A DNA stretch of 64,000 bases from Carallia brachiata (lineage: Eukaryota > Streptophyta > Magnoliopsida > Malpighiales > Rhizophoraceae), in the NCBI GenBank assembly GCA_021464245.1, contig JADCRB010000071.1:2728001-2792000 (forward strand), given 5' to 3'. Numbering within the stretch: the first letter of the stretch is position 1; each line of letters starts with the position of its first letter. Positions 40,158 through 52,246 of the stretch are shown here, piece after piece. The notes under the pieces are model-generated. The model ran no database searches and was not told where the DNA came from. It saw only the letters and a list, made by a program, of their open reading frames with translations. A program made the translations under genes and the position numbers.

Positions 40158-41375
40158 TCGGTTAGGTCACTAATTTTATAAATTTTGGGTCGCTCACTCT
40201 AAATTTGTCCAATTAGAGTTACAAATTTTTAAAAAAATCCAATCAATGTGAGTCATCTGTTAAATACCATTAACAAACAATCCGTTAGTTCTTGCGTGGC
40301 ATCCCACATGGTCTAGTGAGCCCCATTGCACAGTGGGACCACTTTTATGGCTGACTAGACTTCCTCTCCACACTGCTCTTCCCCCTCTGTTTTTGCTTGT
40401 TCATCTCTCCCCGCTCGGTTCCCGAAAGTTACCCAAATCTCTGAAGGCGGCCGTTATATGACCAGACATAAGCGGTTAAATTGTATACAGATGTGATTTT
40501 ATTTATATAATAACAAGTATATTTTATATAATTATAATTAAAAAATAAAAATAAAAAATAATAATATTTTTTTATATTATTTATTATTATTATAATTATA
40601 TAAAATATACTTCTTATCACATAAAATATAATTTTAAAAATTATTTAGCCATTTCTGACCTCTGAACGTAGTGAAATCGAAAGATCCCCTCTTCGTTCTC
40701 TGTATGTATTATTTTGAGCATTTTGGGAATAATTATATTTTATTCTCGTCCACCTAGGTTTTTGATTTCTAAATTATTTTTCCATGAAAGATTACGAGAA
40801 TCTCTCTCTTACTTCTCAAAGAGTAAGAGAAGAGAGAAACTGCTTTTAGGAGATTTTAAGAATTTTGACTTCATGCAGACGGAAATTACCCAATGACATC
40901 CAAAAAATTTTTTATCTTGAAAGTTAACTATAGACGTAAAAAGCAGGGAAGGTGGGTGAGACACAAATTTTTTATTGTAAAAATACACGATCATATCTTT
41001 TATTCTGTTCATTTTCTGCGCCTTTCAGAAGTTTTACCTCAAGTACCCAGGTGCCAAAGCATAACGAAGAATCAAAAGTTGTCTGGGACGCGTCTCAGTC
41101 AATTTTGCCATTTTTGGGGATTTGGGAATGGGGAAACCAAAGGGTGGAGAGCGAGGAGAGAGAGGGACAGACAGAGAGGAGTGACGAGGTCTAGTCAGCA
41201 AAGAAGTGAGTCCATTTTCGGACCCACCTTTTGCCATGCGATGCAAGCAGTAACGGGTGCTTGTTAACAGAATTAACGGATGATCCACGTTGATCCACAC
41301 ATTTTAATGATTGGGATTCAAATTAAACGAATTGAGAGTTGGTGACTCAAAAGTTACAAAATTGGCTTCCGTACA
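40158..41375. mobile_element. Diverged terminal-inverted-repeat element, about 1.2 kb
   Basis: The left text (GTCACTAATTTTATAAATTT, then GGGTCGCTCACTCT) matches, in reverse complement, the right text around 41310-41375 (GAGAGTTGGTGACTCAAAAG, then TTACAAAATTGG). Inner text such as CATCTGTTAAATACCATTAA pairs with GTTAACAGAATTAACGGATG. The interior has short open frames with no transposase signature, so it is non-autonomous at most. A second hairpin (40495-40637) is nested inside. Confidence 0.45.
40495..40637. mobile_element. Nested AT-rich hairpin MITE
   Basis: The arms TGATTTTATTTATATAATAA with AAGTATATTTTATATAATTA are inverted at about 40590-40637 as TAATTATATAAAATATACTT and ATCACATAAAATA. 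It lies inside the 1.2-kb inverted-repeat element. Confidence 0.55.
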
Positions 41376-42403
41376 AAAAAAAAGGTGGATATAAAATTAA
41401 CTACATAGTAGCTATAAGCCATAGATTTTTTTTTTTTAGCTATTTTAGTAAAAAAACAAATTTCTTAAAAATTTTAAGATTTAGGATAATATTAAATAAA
41501 TTTAAAATAATATTAAGCATATTTAAAATTAAATTTTTTTAAAAAATAAAATTTTTATTATTTTTTAAAAATTATATTCATTTTTATAATTAGTTTATGA
41601 TTATTTTCCATATCCTCTGGTAAAACTCTTTGCTTAAATTGAACACAAGTAAGTAACTAGATTTGAACAGGAAAAAAAAATTCTTGCAGATAAGTCAAGC
41701 TGCTAGCTATCATCCTCAGAATTCAGAATCAGAACACGTGATGCATGACTGAAACATTGTTTTGTTACTGAAATGTCAGTTCTTTTAAACTGAAATGTCA
41801 GTTCCTTCTACTGAGGAAAATCTGTTTTTTTTTTTTTGGCATATATTGAGCATTCAAGTCAAGTGAATATCAGCGACATGGTATGCCAACACAGCACCTT
41901 CAATAACTGGTAATCTTCCCAGCTGCATTTATATGGTCCTCAGCAAATGTCATTTTCTGCCTGCTCATCTTTATCGGATTCTAGCACATGAATTCTGAAC
42001 GTATCAAATTGTTGGTAACTGAACCATAAAAGCATGTAAACAACCCTTTTTTGTTTCCATATCAATTGATATTTACCCAACATCTCCTCTATTCATTAGC
42101 TTTTTACTGCATTATAACTAATAATTTACATAATTACGTGTCTAAAAAGCGTCGATTAGGATTTACTCGAGCGTTCATAAGGATAGATTTAACAGTTAAT
42201 GGTTCATCTCTTGATTCGCTCTATCTTGAGTTTAAAACTTGCTGGATGTTGTTCGAGCTTTTGTAGATGGGTAATGCATTAAGTCTTGTTGTAATCTTCT
42301 AGTGGTCTGTAGGCGTTCTCTAACTCTGAGATAAGATACCCATCCTGCCCTTAACTTTTATCAAACCAAGGATTTACTTAAGCACCTAACGCTAGCTTGT
42401 GGC
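41376..42403. other. Intergenic, downstream of the kinase gene
   Basis: AT-rich. A near-repeat of CTGAAATGTCAGTTC occurs twice at about 41769-41810. The part nearest 42404 is probably 3' UTR of the kinase gene. No other gene recognised. Confidence 0.4.
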
Positions 42404-45005
42404 CTAAGAACTTTGTGTGGAGATGGAATCTTGTGGTGAGATTGGGCAGGAGGAGTTGTCACATTCGTATTCTAGATCCTCGAATCCCCAGAATTCGTCC
42501 TGCTCTTCTTCCTTTGGCATCTTCCATCTTTCTTTATCTATTTCCCCCTCTAGCATTGTTTCTAATACCTGTGAATGAACAAGAAAGATGTTAACATCAA
42601 ATCATTATTTGGTGTGTCCAACAATTTGACTTTATAAAATGGTTCTACAATTCTAAACTAGCATCATTGCATAAGAAGATTATTTTATGTTGAAGCAAAT
42701 ACAACATTCTCACCATGCTTGATTCTTTAAAACAAAATGACAAAGAAAAGTTTTGTAATTAAATATATTTTGCTTTTAATGCCACTACAAATATAGATAA
42801 AAAATATCACTTGACGTTTTGTCCTTCAATGTATTTTTTGAGGCATATCTAGAATACCTAGTTTATGTTATCTGGTTACATTAAAAAAATAATCTGGACA
42901 ACGAAGGGCATTGCAACTTGATATATAAAAATTTTCCCTACAATAACTTTGATGGAATCGATTCAATAGGGTGGAACGTTTTGTCTCATTCAACAATAAC
43001 ATACATGTATTCAAGGCATATTTGTCGTGATAATGAGACTAAAAGAAGACCCTTTTTTCCAATGATTTGGATAATCACATTCTCATTTCCTAATCACATG
43101 AAAGAAACAGAGTGGTTATTGTCTGGTTTAGCTTAAAATTTAGGTTTGCGTGAAAAGACAAAAGAGTCTATCAATACCTAAACTGCAAAATCTGATAACA
43201 CATGTTAGTCTTCTTAACTGGTGAACAGAACATGCAAAGCCATCTCCTTTAGATGGTCCATAAAATGAAATCATAACATAATGAGTGGTGATGCCGTTTT
43301 GTGGATGGACCATGCCTGTTCGTTCAAAGGACACCAAAATGCTCCTTTCCGTTGACAATTTGGCATGATAAGGTCATCATTGTGACATGGAATAATAGTA
43401 CAGCATCACAAAGAGATACCTCATTCATGGTTGGACGCCACGAAGAAGAAGCCCGAATGCAAAGAGATGCAGCAAAGGCAAGTCTTTTCATCTGTGCAAC
43501 ATCATAGGCCCCTCCAAGCCTTGGATCCACCAGCTTTTCAATGTCACCTTGGTTAATTATTTTTAGCCTGTTAAATTCAACTTTAAATATTAGTATTACG
43601 TGAATCATTCACGTCAATTATCCAATTGATTAGATCGCTTTCATTACATCCAAGCATCACGCCTTAAAGAAATATTGGGTTTCCAATTTTCTCAACAGAT
43701 TTATGAAAGGGTGCCATTACCCAGCTGTGCAAGCTTTGGTGAGAACTATCTACTGGTTTCCTGCCAGAAATGATCTCCAGAAGAAAGACTCCAAAGGCAA
43801 AAACATCAGTCTTCTCATCAACTATTCCGTGCATAAAGTACTCAGGTGCTAAGTGCCTACAAAAATAAGCAAAACGTCATTCCAATCAAAGCCATAATAT
43901 AAACCAACAAGAATCAGAGTACATAACAGCTTGCTAGATACCCGAATGTTCCTTCAATCGGAGCAACTGAATGGTGACTCCACTGAGATGGAAGCCATTT
44001 TGCTAGCCCAAAATCAGATATCTGTGACATTTGAAACGAAACAACACCAATGACATCAAAATAGATTTGAATTGGCCGTGGTTCCATATGATAAAAAAAA
44101 AAAAATCCAGATGATAACTTACCATAGGCTCAAAATCTGCTGTCAACAGAATATTTGAAGACTTGATGTCCCGGTGGATTATCCTTCTTTGGCATCCTTT
44201 GTGCAAGTAATGGAGTCCTCTAGCAGTCCCAATGGCAATCTTGTACCTTATTTTCCAACCCATAACTTGAAAATTTTCACCTACAGAGAATCCAAAAACA
44301 TGAAGTTAAGGTATCAAAATGTTGAAACTCAAGAAACACCGGCCCGGGCAGAAAGCGAGTGTGGTCTAATATTTTCAGCTACCATTATGTAAAAACAAAA
44401 GGATGATCATGTCATGTTTCTTTGTGTACCATGGAGAAGGGAAGCGACAGAGCCTTTGGAGGAGAAATGGAAGATGAGATAAAGTCCATTGTCAATGCAA
44501 CAACCCAATAAAGGCAACACGTTAGGATGGCAAACATGGCCAATAGTCCCAATCTCCGTCAAGAACTCTTTCTCTTTTCTCTCATCACAAGAAGCTTTTG
44601 TTAGCCTCTTCACTGCAATTTCCTCTCCTTCCCTTGACACTCCCTTGTATACTTCCGCGTAGCCTCCTTTGCCCACCAAGTTCTCTGATAAAAATCACTT
44701 TAACATCTAACAAAAACAGGAAGAAAAAAGAAAAGAAAAGAAAGGAACAAAACCAAAGCAAAACACACGCACACGCACAAAGAAATGGGCTTGTATAATA
44801 AGCCGCCCCTTCAATGTAAGTGACCAAAACCTGGGCTGAAGCCACTGGTGGCATCAAAGACTTCTTCATAAAGAGATCTCCAGGTGGGTCTTGGAGAATG
44901 CTCTTGTTCTTGATCAACCATGGAGATTCCCTTCTTTTCTTCTTCAATATTGCTTCGTTTTAATGAAAACAGCCTTTTCAAGCTGTTATTTCTTAAGTAT
45001 TTCAT
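42404..45005 (-). CDS. Receptor-like cytoplasmic kinase, RLCK VI class (RBK-related)
   Basis: A soluble Ser/Thr kinase without ectodomain or membrane span; relatives RBK1/RBK2 bind ROP GTPases. Exons on the minus strand: 44831-45005, 44430-44684, 44123-44280, 43942-44021, 43721-43856, 43420-43567 and 42404-42568, about 372 residues. All kinase marks are visible: Gly loop [12 protein letters not shown] (about 62-73), Lys84 in EIAVKRL, catalytic loop [10 protein letters not shown] (Asp181), DFG at 199-201 and APEYF. The N-terminus has [20 protein letters not shown], typical of the class; the tail is acidic ([14 protein letters not shown]) and Ser-rich. Exon 6 is 148 bp where 150 is expected: after AK two bases (of a Pro codon) are missing near 43561, putting a stop in frame. 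I recall At2g18890 and At5g35960 as close relatives. The gene is probably functional with a sequence error, or recently broken. Confidence 0.88.
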
Positions 45006-45194
45006 TGCAACAGTTTAAAATGAAGCAGAGCACTCTGTTTCATGCAGACAACTCAGAGAGTAAAACAAAGAGCTGAGCTCACTCTCTTTCTTGATTAATG
45101 AATTTAGGGAAACTTAGATTTAAAGACCCGAGGAGAGTCAAAGGATGTTTGTGTCTTTACTCAGCACAAGAAAGTTTTTGTCCGAATTTTTAAT

Positions 45195-45310
45195 CTCGAA
45201 TTTTTCAATGACTGTAATACATTTTATACAAAAAAAAAAAAAAACATATTTTTTCTTTATTATAAAAAGTATGAATATAATTTTAAAAATTCGAAATCTA
45301 GTTACAAGAA
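45195..45310. repeat. Small AT-rich hairpin upstream of the kinase
   Basis: TCTCGAATTTTTCAATG on the left pairs loosely with AAAATTCGAAATC on the right around a poly-A/T core. It is a possible MITE remnant about 190-300 bp upstream of the kinase start. Confidence 0.3.
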
Positions 45311-45507
45311 AAATTTTGAACAAATTTTTTTTTTTTAAAAAACGTAATGGGGCTCGTGTTTTTATTGCTTGTAGGTGGGGAGAGCAATGGACCTAGGAAA
45401 GGCAACCTACAAATGTGCATGTAATAATTTGCTTATGCTAATGGTACTAGAAGTAAGAAGTTGGATTAGGTTGTGTGCTTAAATACTCGTTGCCTAATAT
45501 ATTTTAG

Positions 45508-45737
45508 AGTTGCACTGTTTGTTTATTTTCTGAAAGAAAAGAAAAAAAAAATTTATTCATTTTCTTTTCTATTTATTTTCTATCAATTCAAACGATTATC
45601 TCTTATTTTTTCTCTCACAAATTACTATTCATTTTGTTTCTCACAATTTTTTAATCATTATTTTTTATTAATCATAACATTATCATTACTATACTATTTT
45701 TTATTTTTTTTTATTTTTTATTTATTGTCTATTTAAT
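45508..45737. mobile_element. T-rich MITE relic, same family as 13.8 and 51.9 kb
   Basis: Begins GCACTGTTTGTTTATTTTCT and contains AATCATTATTTTTTATTAAT and CATAACATTATCATTACT, also found at 51930-52178. The right end is not clear, so it is probably truncated. Confidence 0.45.
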
Positions 45738-45752
45738 TTTTCACCATCCAAT

Positions 45753-47945
45753 GTCGTTTTTCACGCCTATGCAATTTTTGCTCGAAAGGGAGGGGCAAAA
45801 TTGATCGCACAATGTGGCTGTTGACCTGATTTTGAAATGAAGGAGAATGGTGGGGGTGCCGCCAGTGTACTTGTGCTATTGTGGGCCCATCTTCGCTCTG
45901 GCTACCCTCCGTGAACCCATCCACGGAGGACAAGACAACCAGAAACATATATATATATATATTAGAATATATAAGATAACCATATTTATTGTTAGAGAAA
46001 AGTGTGAGTGGTTAGAAGCAAAAAGAAATCTTACGTGATAAAGATAAAAAAGGGCTCAAAGATATATAAGGGGGTCAAAAAGACCTGTAACCTAAGTTTT
46101 GAAATTTTGAGTAAAAAATGGTGTTAAGGCTCAATGTTACTTGCTTATATCTTATAAAATTGCTCTTCCATATTAAACACAGCGTCTTCGTGTCTTGCGT
46201 CCGTAATTTCTAATATTTATCATCCTTCCCTCCCAGCAAAGAGAAATATAACCGGGTGGCTTTTCAGATAACAGAATGCAAGAAACAGATAACAAACATA
46301 CAAATTTGGTAGGAATGTTAAACGTTCTGAACATCACTGACTTAACATTTGCAATTTTGCTTGCTGTAAGTTACCCAATGAAAGAGCAATTTCGTACATT
46401 TTGATGCCTATGTAAAAGATTATTATATAGGCAAATATATGAATTTTGCCACCATCTTTACTTTTTTTGAGAATTTCGTTCATAACGTTTTTTTGTTTTA
46501 AATTATACCCTCAACGTTTCTGCCGTCAATTTTTTTTTGCCCTCTACCGTTAATTTGTCGTTAAATTTAACATTTAACAGTCTAATTATCATAACGTCGC
46601 CTAATTTGAATAACATATCAGTATAAAGTGATGATCTGATATTTAATAAAGTGATGATTTATCATATCTTGTCATTTTCTGATTAGTTCTGTTCAGACAT
46701 TTGCTTATTATAGTGTATACAGATTACATAATCTTTATTTTTATTTTTACTTTTAACTTTATAAAATTATAAATAACATTTTCTTTTGATTTTTTAAAAG
46801 TCACAATATTTGAAAAAAATTTAAAAAAATTAGATGTTAGGTCATCACTGTATACTCACATGTTATTCAAATTAGACGACGTGACGATAATTGGACTGAT
46901 AAATATTAAATTTAACGGCAAACTAACGGCGAAAAGTAAAAAAGATTGACGGCAGAAACGTTAAGGGTATAGTTTAAAATAAAAAAATATTATGGACGAA
47001 ATTCTCAAAAAGAGTAAAGATAGAGGACAAAATTTATATATTTGCCTATTATATATTAGACAAAGAAGTATAAGTTCACATTACACTATCATGTCATGTG
47101 TTATTACAATTGGAGGAGTTCAGTGCTTGGAAAAGTTTTGTCGGGATCAATCTTTATTTAAAAATTTTCTCCTTAAATATTTCATAATAACCCCAAGAAC
47201 CAAGCTAGCGCAAGGCTGGATGCTGCCTAGATAGTTGCCAGACCATACACCACGGTTGGATCTCGAACCAAACTTGCATGAACTTTAAATGGAATTAACC
47301 GTAACTTTGACTTAAACCAAATTAATGTTAGCATTTAATTTGAGTCACTTTTTAGTAAATATAATTTGTTCATAATCTTACCGTATAAATAGATAGAGTT
47401 TACTTTAAAAAATAAAAAAATATATTTATATAATATAAAATTATGAATTAATTATACTTTAAAAAAAAGAATAAAAGTAATAAATACCATATTTATAATT
47501 AACTTGTTATTGAAGCGTAATTTTAGTTTCTTAAAATTGATCCGAGCTAACTTCTACTACAAATACGCCCAACAACATCGCGTACTTCTTCTCCTTCCGA
47601 TAAAAGAGTTCTCGTTAACTTGGTTATGGAGCCAAGCAGACTTTTATGCAGCCTTTTTCATAGAAAGGCTAAGGAAATTTCTGTAGACAAAAGAGATGCA
47701 TCATACTTGACCAGAAATTTTGGGGACTTTGTGGTCCTGTCAGTGGGGGAGGCAAGCTGTGCGGTGCCCTAGCAGCCTAGCCCCACTCTAGCAAGTACGT
47801 TTTCAATTAGTACAATATTAATTAATTGCCAATAAATGAACAAACAAAAAATACCAGGATTTCTCGGGGAAGGTAGAACTCCTACCTAGAACGTTGTCAT
47901 TTTGCTCGCGGTGTAAAGAAAGTTTGGAATTTACATTAAGTTACT
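45753..47945. repeat. Tandem segmental duplication, copy A
   Basis: Shares long diverged matches in the same order with 48417-51935. Examples: AATGTGGCTGTTGACCTGAT at 45811 and 48479; CCATCCACGGAGGACCAGAC-like text at 45918 and 48586; CATAATAACCCCAAGAACC at 47183 and 49733; TTCATAGAAAGGCTAAGGAA at 47656 and 51696. Copy A carries a MITE (46430-47046) absent from copy B. No coding sequence is recognised in either copy. Confidence 0.75.
46430..47046. mobile_element. Mutator-like MITE, 617 bp, with 9-bp TSD
   Basis: Terminal inverted repeats of about 220 bp: the left end GGCAAATATATGAATTTTG and the right end AAATTTATATATTTGCC are inverted copies, continuing through GAGAATTTCGT, CAACGTTTCTGCCGTCAAT and CGTTAAATTTAA. 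It is flanked by perfect TATTATATA duplications at 46421-46429 and 47047-47055. The paralogous copy B at about 49035 has a single TATATTATA and no insert. There is no coding capacity, so an autonomous Mutator-like element must have supplied the transposase. Confidence 0.85.
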
Positions 47946-48007
47946 CTATGTTGAATGTTAGTTAAAAATACCATGCCCACACAAAATTGCACTAATTTTA
48001 AAACGAG

Positions 48008-48175
48008 AAATTTTGATATTATATACAACATACTTAATACTATATGAATAACATTTTACACCTTATAAAGATATTTAATATTAATATTTATCATATTATC
48101 ATAAAATCTCTTTTATATTATAAAATATTATTCGTGTCATATAAAATATTTTGCATATATGATATAAAATTAAGA
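48008..48175. mobile_element. AT-rich palindromic MITE
   Basis: TTTTGATATTATATACAACA at the left is inverted at the right as GCATATATGATATAAAATT, with continuous inverted similarity between (AATAACATTTTACACC against ATAAAATATTATTCG). Read backwards, it matches the repeated segment at 52247-52856. Confidence 0.55.
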
Positions 48176-48416
48176 AAAAACGTGGAATATATAAGTTACG
48201 CGCTGTGGATGTAACTCGCATCCAAGCTAAGCGCAATAACTATGCGTAGAAGGACTGACATATCCTCAAAATCAAATAAAGGCTTGGCCCAATTCATAGA
48301 CGGGCCCTATAAGAACATTTCTATGTTCAAAAGAAAAATAATATTTTTGAGATCTCCAAAGGCTCCGTCCTCAGCACCGCTCGTTACCAGAAAAATAATA
48401 TTTTAGAGTTGCATTA

Positions 48417-51400
48417 GCGTCATTTTTGCACATTTATGGAATTTTTGCTCGAAAGGGGTAGGCAAAATTGATCGAACAATGTGGCTGTTGACCTGATTTT
48501 GAAATGAAAGACAATGGTGGGGGTGTTGCTAGTGTACTTGTGCTATTGTGGGGCCATGTTCGTCCTGGCTACCCTCCATGAACCCATCCACGGAGGACCA
48601 GACAACCATACATATTGTTAGAGACAATTGTGGGTGGTTAGAGGCAAAAAGAAATCCTACGCGAAAAGAGAAAAGCGGGAGTTTAAAAAGACTTGTAACT
48701 TATATTTTAAGGTTTTAGATATTACTTGCTCATATCTTCTAAAAATTGTGCTTTTATGCTAAAAAAAGCGTCTGCGTGTTATGCGGCCGCAACTTTCAAT
48801 ATTTATCAACCTTCCCCGCTAGCAAAGAGAATATAACCGGGAGGGTTTTCAGATAACAAAATGCACGAAACAGATAACAAGCGTACGAATCTTGCAGGAA
48901 TGTTAAACGTCCTAAATACATCAATTGACATAACATTTGCAATTTTGCTTGCTGTAAGTTATCCAATGGTTCGGTACCTTGCGATTGGACAAATGAAAGA
49001 ACAATTTAGCACATTTTGATGCCGATGTAAAAGATTGTATATTATACAAAGAGGTATAAGTTCACATTACACTACCATATAGGTTCATGTGTTATTACAA
49101 TTGAAGGAGTACACTGCTTGGCAAATTCCAAACAAGCACTTCGCGATTAGACAATTACCCAATACCCATATAATTAGATTCATGTATGGATTGTGTTTCT
49201 AAGCAAGAGCGGCTTTTGGCCAATACCATAAACGATAAAACTGTTTAAACATTGCGTCTTGCACGAGGCAAGTTGATGTTACAAAAACAAAAAAAAAAAA
49301 AAGAGTGTAGTTGATGACATATAAAGAAAGATAAAAAGATAAGGAAAAAGAAAAAGTTCATAGGTAGAGAAATTCTATTAGGAAAAAAAGAGTGAATTGA
49401 TGAACATAACTTACATAATCAAAAAATATTATTTTTTAAAAATTCAATGTATATTTTGATGGAAAAGTTTGAAATTTAAAATTATTTATTTTTTAATATG
49501 TGAGATCTACATACTAGATCATTTCTTAACTCTTCGACAATTCATTTTCTCTACCTGCTCGTAAGGAAATAGAACATACACATGGAAGTAGATCTGGGCA
49601 CCGAGAAAAAATAAAAATAAAAGAATTATAATTAGTCGTTTTTTATTTTATTTTTTTTTTTGACCAAAATCACTAGCATCTGCCGCTATTGCTGGGATCA
49701 ATCTTTCTTTAAAAATTTTCTCCTTACATATTTCATAATAACCCCAAGAACCCAACTTGCTTGCGCTAGGCTGAATGCTACCTAGATAGTTGCTAGACCA
49801 TGCGCCACGGTTGGATCTCGAACCAGTGGTTAACATTATGATTGTTGACTAACTTACCAAAAATTGACTAATTTGCTAAAAATTAACAAATCCAACTCAC
49901 ACAAACCCATATCCATCAAAACCGTAAGGGTTTATATTAGTTATGATTTTGAAATTTTAAAATCCGGTAGAGCAGATTAAGGATTCAAAAATTCACTTCC
50001 ATCCGATCCAATCCGCCTTTATATATATATATTGAGGACTAGAATAACTATTTTTGTAAGTATAAAGATAATAACGACTAACACAATTTCTCTAAGATAA
50101 ACTATATTCGGTATCTATAATTATTTCATCAATTGTTGTTTTGCTCTAAGATTCTCCCTCTCTCTTAGTCTTTTGTCTATGTCTCGTCAATACACAATAT
50201 TAGGTTACTGTACATGTGTATGAAAATTTCTATTTCCCTTTCTTTATCCCCGTGCATCCATCGGGAACATTGGGACCAAATTCTGTTTTGTGGGTTTGCA
50301 TTTTGAAATATTTTTGGCCAAGATTATTCATTTCCCTTTCAATCTTCCTGTTAGAGACTGTTCTTCTCTTGGTTTACAATTTTTATTAATACCGGCAGTG
50401 TGTTTGAATTGGTTCTTACTTCATCATCCGTTTCATTTCCAAGTCATTGTCCTTCTTCCTTGACCAAGATCCGACATTACTTCCTCTTGGTTTCATCCTC
50501 CTGGTTTCATCAATAAAGAAATTCTAGAAAAAAAAATACAATTGATCAATCTACTAGTTAATTTATATTTTTAATTGAATTGAACACCGGCAACTTGTAT
50601 TTCTTTCCACTAATTAATTTGCATTTGTATTTGAATTGAGCACTCCACTGTTTGCATTCCACGCTAATATATTTGTCTAAGTTCAATGAACCACATATGC
50701 ACACTATTTTTAGATTTGTATATTAACAATTAGTTTATGTGCATAGTTAAATTAGTTACTAAAAAAAATTTTGTTTTGTTACATGTACTTCGCTGAAATC
50801 GATCAAATCGAATCCATCATTGGCGGATTAGATTGGATGAATTAGGAAGAATGGTAGATTGAGTACGGATGAAAGATTATCTAATCTGTTATTAATGAAT
50901 TGGGTGCGGATATACCTCAAAACCGATTAATTCGACCCGCAAACACTCCTAACTAACATGAACTTTAAATGGAATTAAAATTAACTTTGATTTAAACCAA
51001 ATTAATGTTAATATTTAATTTGACTCTTTTTTTTAATGAATATAACTTACTTATAAGTTTATATCATACAATAAGTAGAATTCTATATTAACAATTAGTT
51101 TGTGTGTATAGTTGAATTATTTACTAAAAAAAAATTTTGTTTTGTTACATGTAATTCGCCAAAACTGATCCAATCCAATCCGCCATTAGCAGATTAGATT
51201 GAATGAATTAGGTAGGATGGTGGATTGAGTACGGATGAAAGATTATTTAATCTGTTATTGACGGATTGAGTGCAGATATATCCCAAAACCGATTAATTCG
51301 ACCCGCGAACACTAACTAACATGAACTTTAAATGAATTAAGTTTAACTTTGATTTAAACCAAATTAATGTTAATATTTAATTTCACTTTTTTTTTTTAAT

Positions 51401-51935
51401 AAATGTAACTTACTCATGATTTTATATCATATAATAAGTAAATTTACTTTAAAAATAAAAAAATTATATTAATATAATGTAAGACCGTGAATTAATTATA
51501 TATAAAAAAATGAATAAAAATAACAAATATTGTATTTATAATGAACTTGTTATTGAAGAGTAATTTTAGTTTCTTAAAATTGACCCAGGCTAACTTCTAC
51601 CACAAATGCGCCCAACAACATCACGTACTTCTCCTTGAATAAAAAGACTTGTCAACCTGGTTATGGGACCAAGCAGCCATTTATGCAACCTTTTTCATAG
51701 AAAGGCTAAGGAAATTCCTGTAGACATAAGAGATGCATCATACTTGACCACAAATTTTTGGGGACTTTGTGGTCCTGTACAGTGGGGGAAGCTAGTTGTG
51801 TGCTGCCCTAGCTACACTCGAGTAAGTACGTTTTTAATCAATACAATATTGATTAATTCCAATAAACTAACAAACAAAAAGGAATCACGATTTCTCGTGG
51901 AAGGTACAATGGTTGGAACCTACATTAATGTTTTG
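48417..51935. repeat. Tandem segmental duplication, copy B
   Basis: Counterpart of 45753-47945. Relative to copy A it has gained about 570 bp near 49122-49690 and about 1.1 kb near 49826-50950, the latter including one unit of a local tandem repeat. It lacks the MITE of copy A. A fragment of the following spacer (48215-48320) recurs at 53855-53945 (AAAGGCTTxGCCCAATTCAT), suggesting a third, mostly lost copy. Confidence 0.7.
50719..51440. repeat. Two-copy tandem repeat, about 361-bp unit
   Basis: Units 50719-51081 and 51082-51440 both start ATATTAACAATTAGTTT. They share GAGTACGGATGAAAGATTAT, AAAACCGATTAATTCGACCC and AACATGAACTTTAAATG in the same order. Similarity is high by eye, indicating a fairly recent duplication. 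Confidence 0.75.
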
Positions 51936-52178
51936 GTTGATAAATCATAGGAAAGGATAGAAAAAGAAAATAATAAAAAATTATTTTTTATTTATATTTT
52001 TTATTTATTTTTTTATCAATTTAAAGAATTAATTTTTATTTTTTTCTCATAAATTATTATTTATTTTCTTTCTCACTACTTTCTAATCATTATTTTTTAT
52101 CAATTATAACATTATCATTACTGTATTATTTTCTATTCTCTTTCTTTTGTATTTCCTTTCTTCCAATCTAAACAAAGC
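51930..52178. mobile_element. T-rich MITE, about 250 bp
   Basis: The left end GTTTTGGTTGATAAATCATA is roughly inverted at the right end as CCAATCTAAACAAAGC. The body is almost all T and A and matches 45508-45737. Non-coding. Confidence 0.5.
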
Positions 52179-52246
52179 ATAAAGTATTCCATGCAAAATG
52201 TTGATTTAAAAAAATGATTCTAATTTGAATACCATAAATTTTATAT

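Noticed and set aside
47231..47275. Possible tRNA-like GGTTGGATCTCGAACC text
   Set aside because: No cloverleaf arms can be built around it; it is part of the duplicated repeat.
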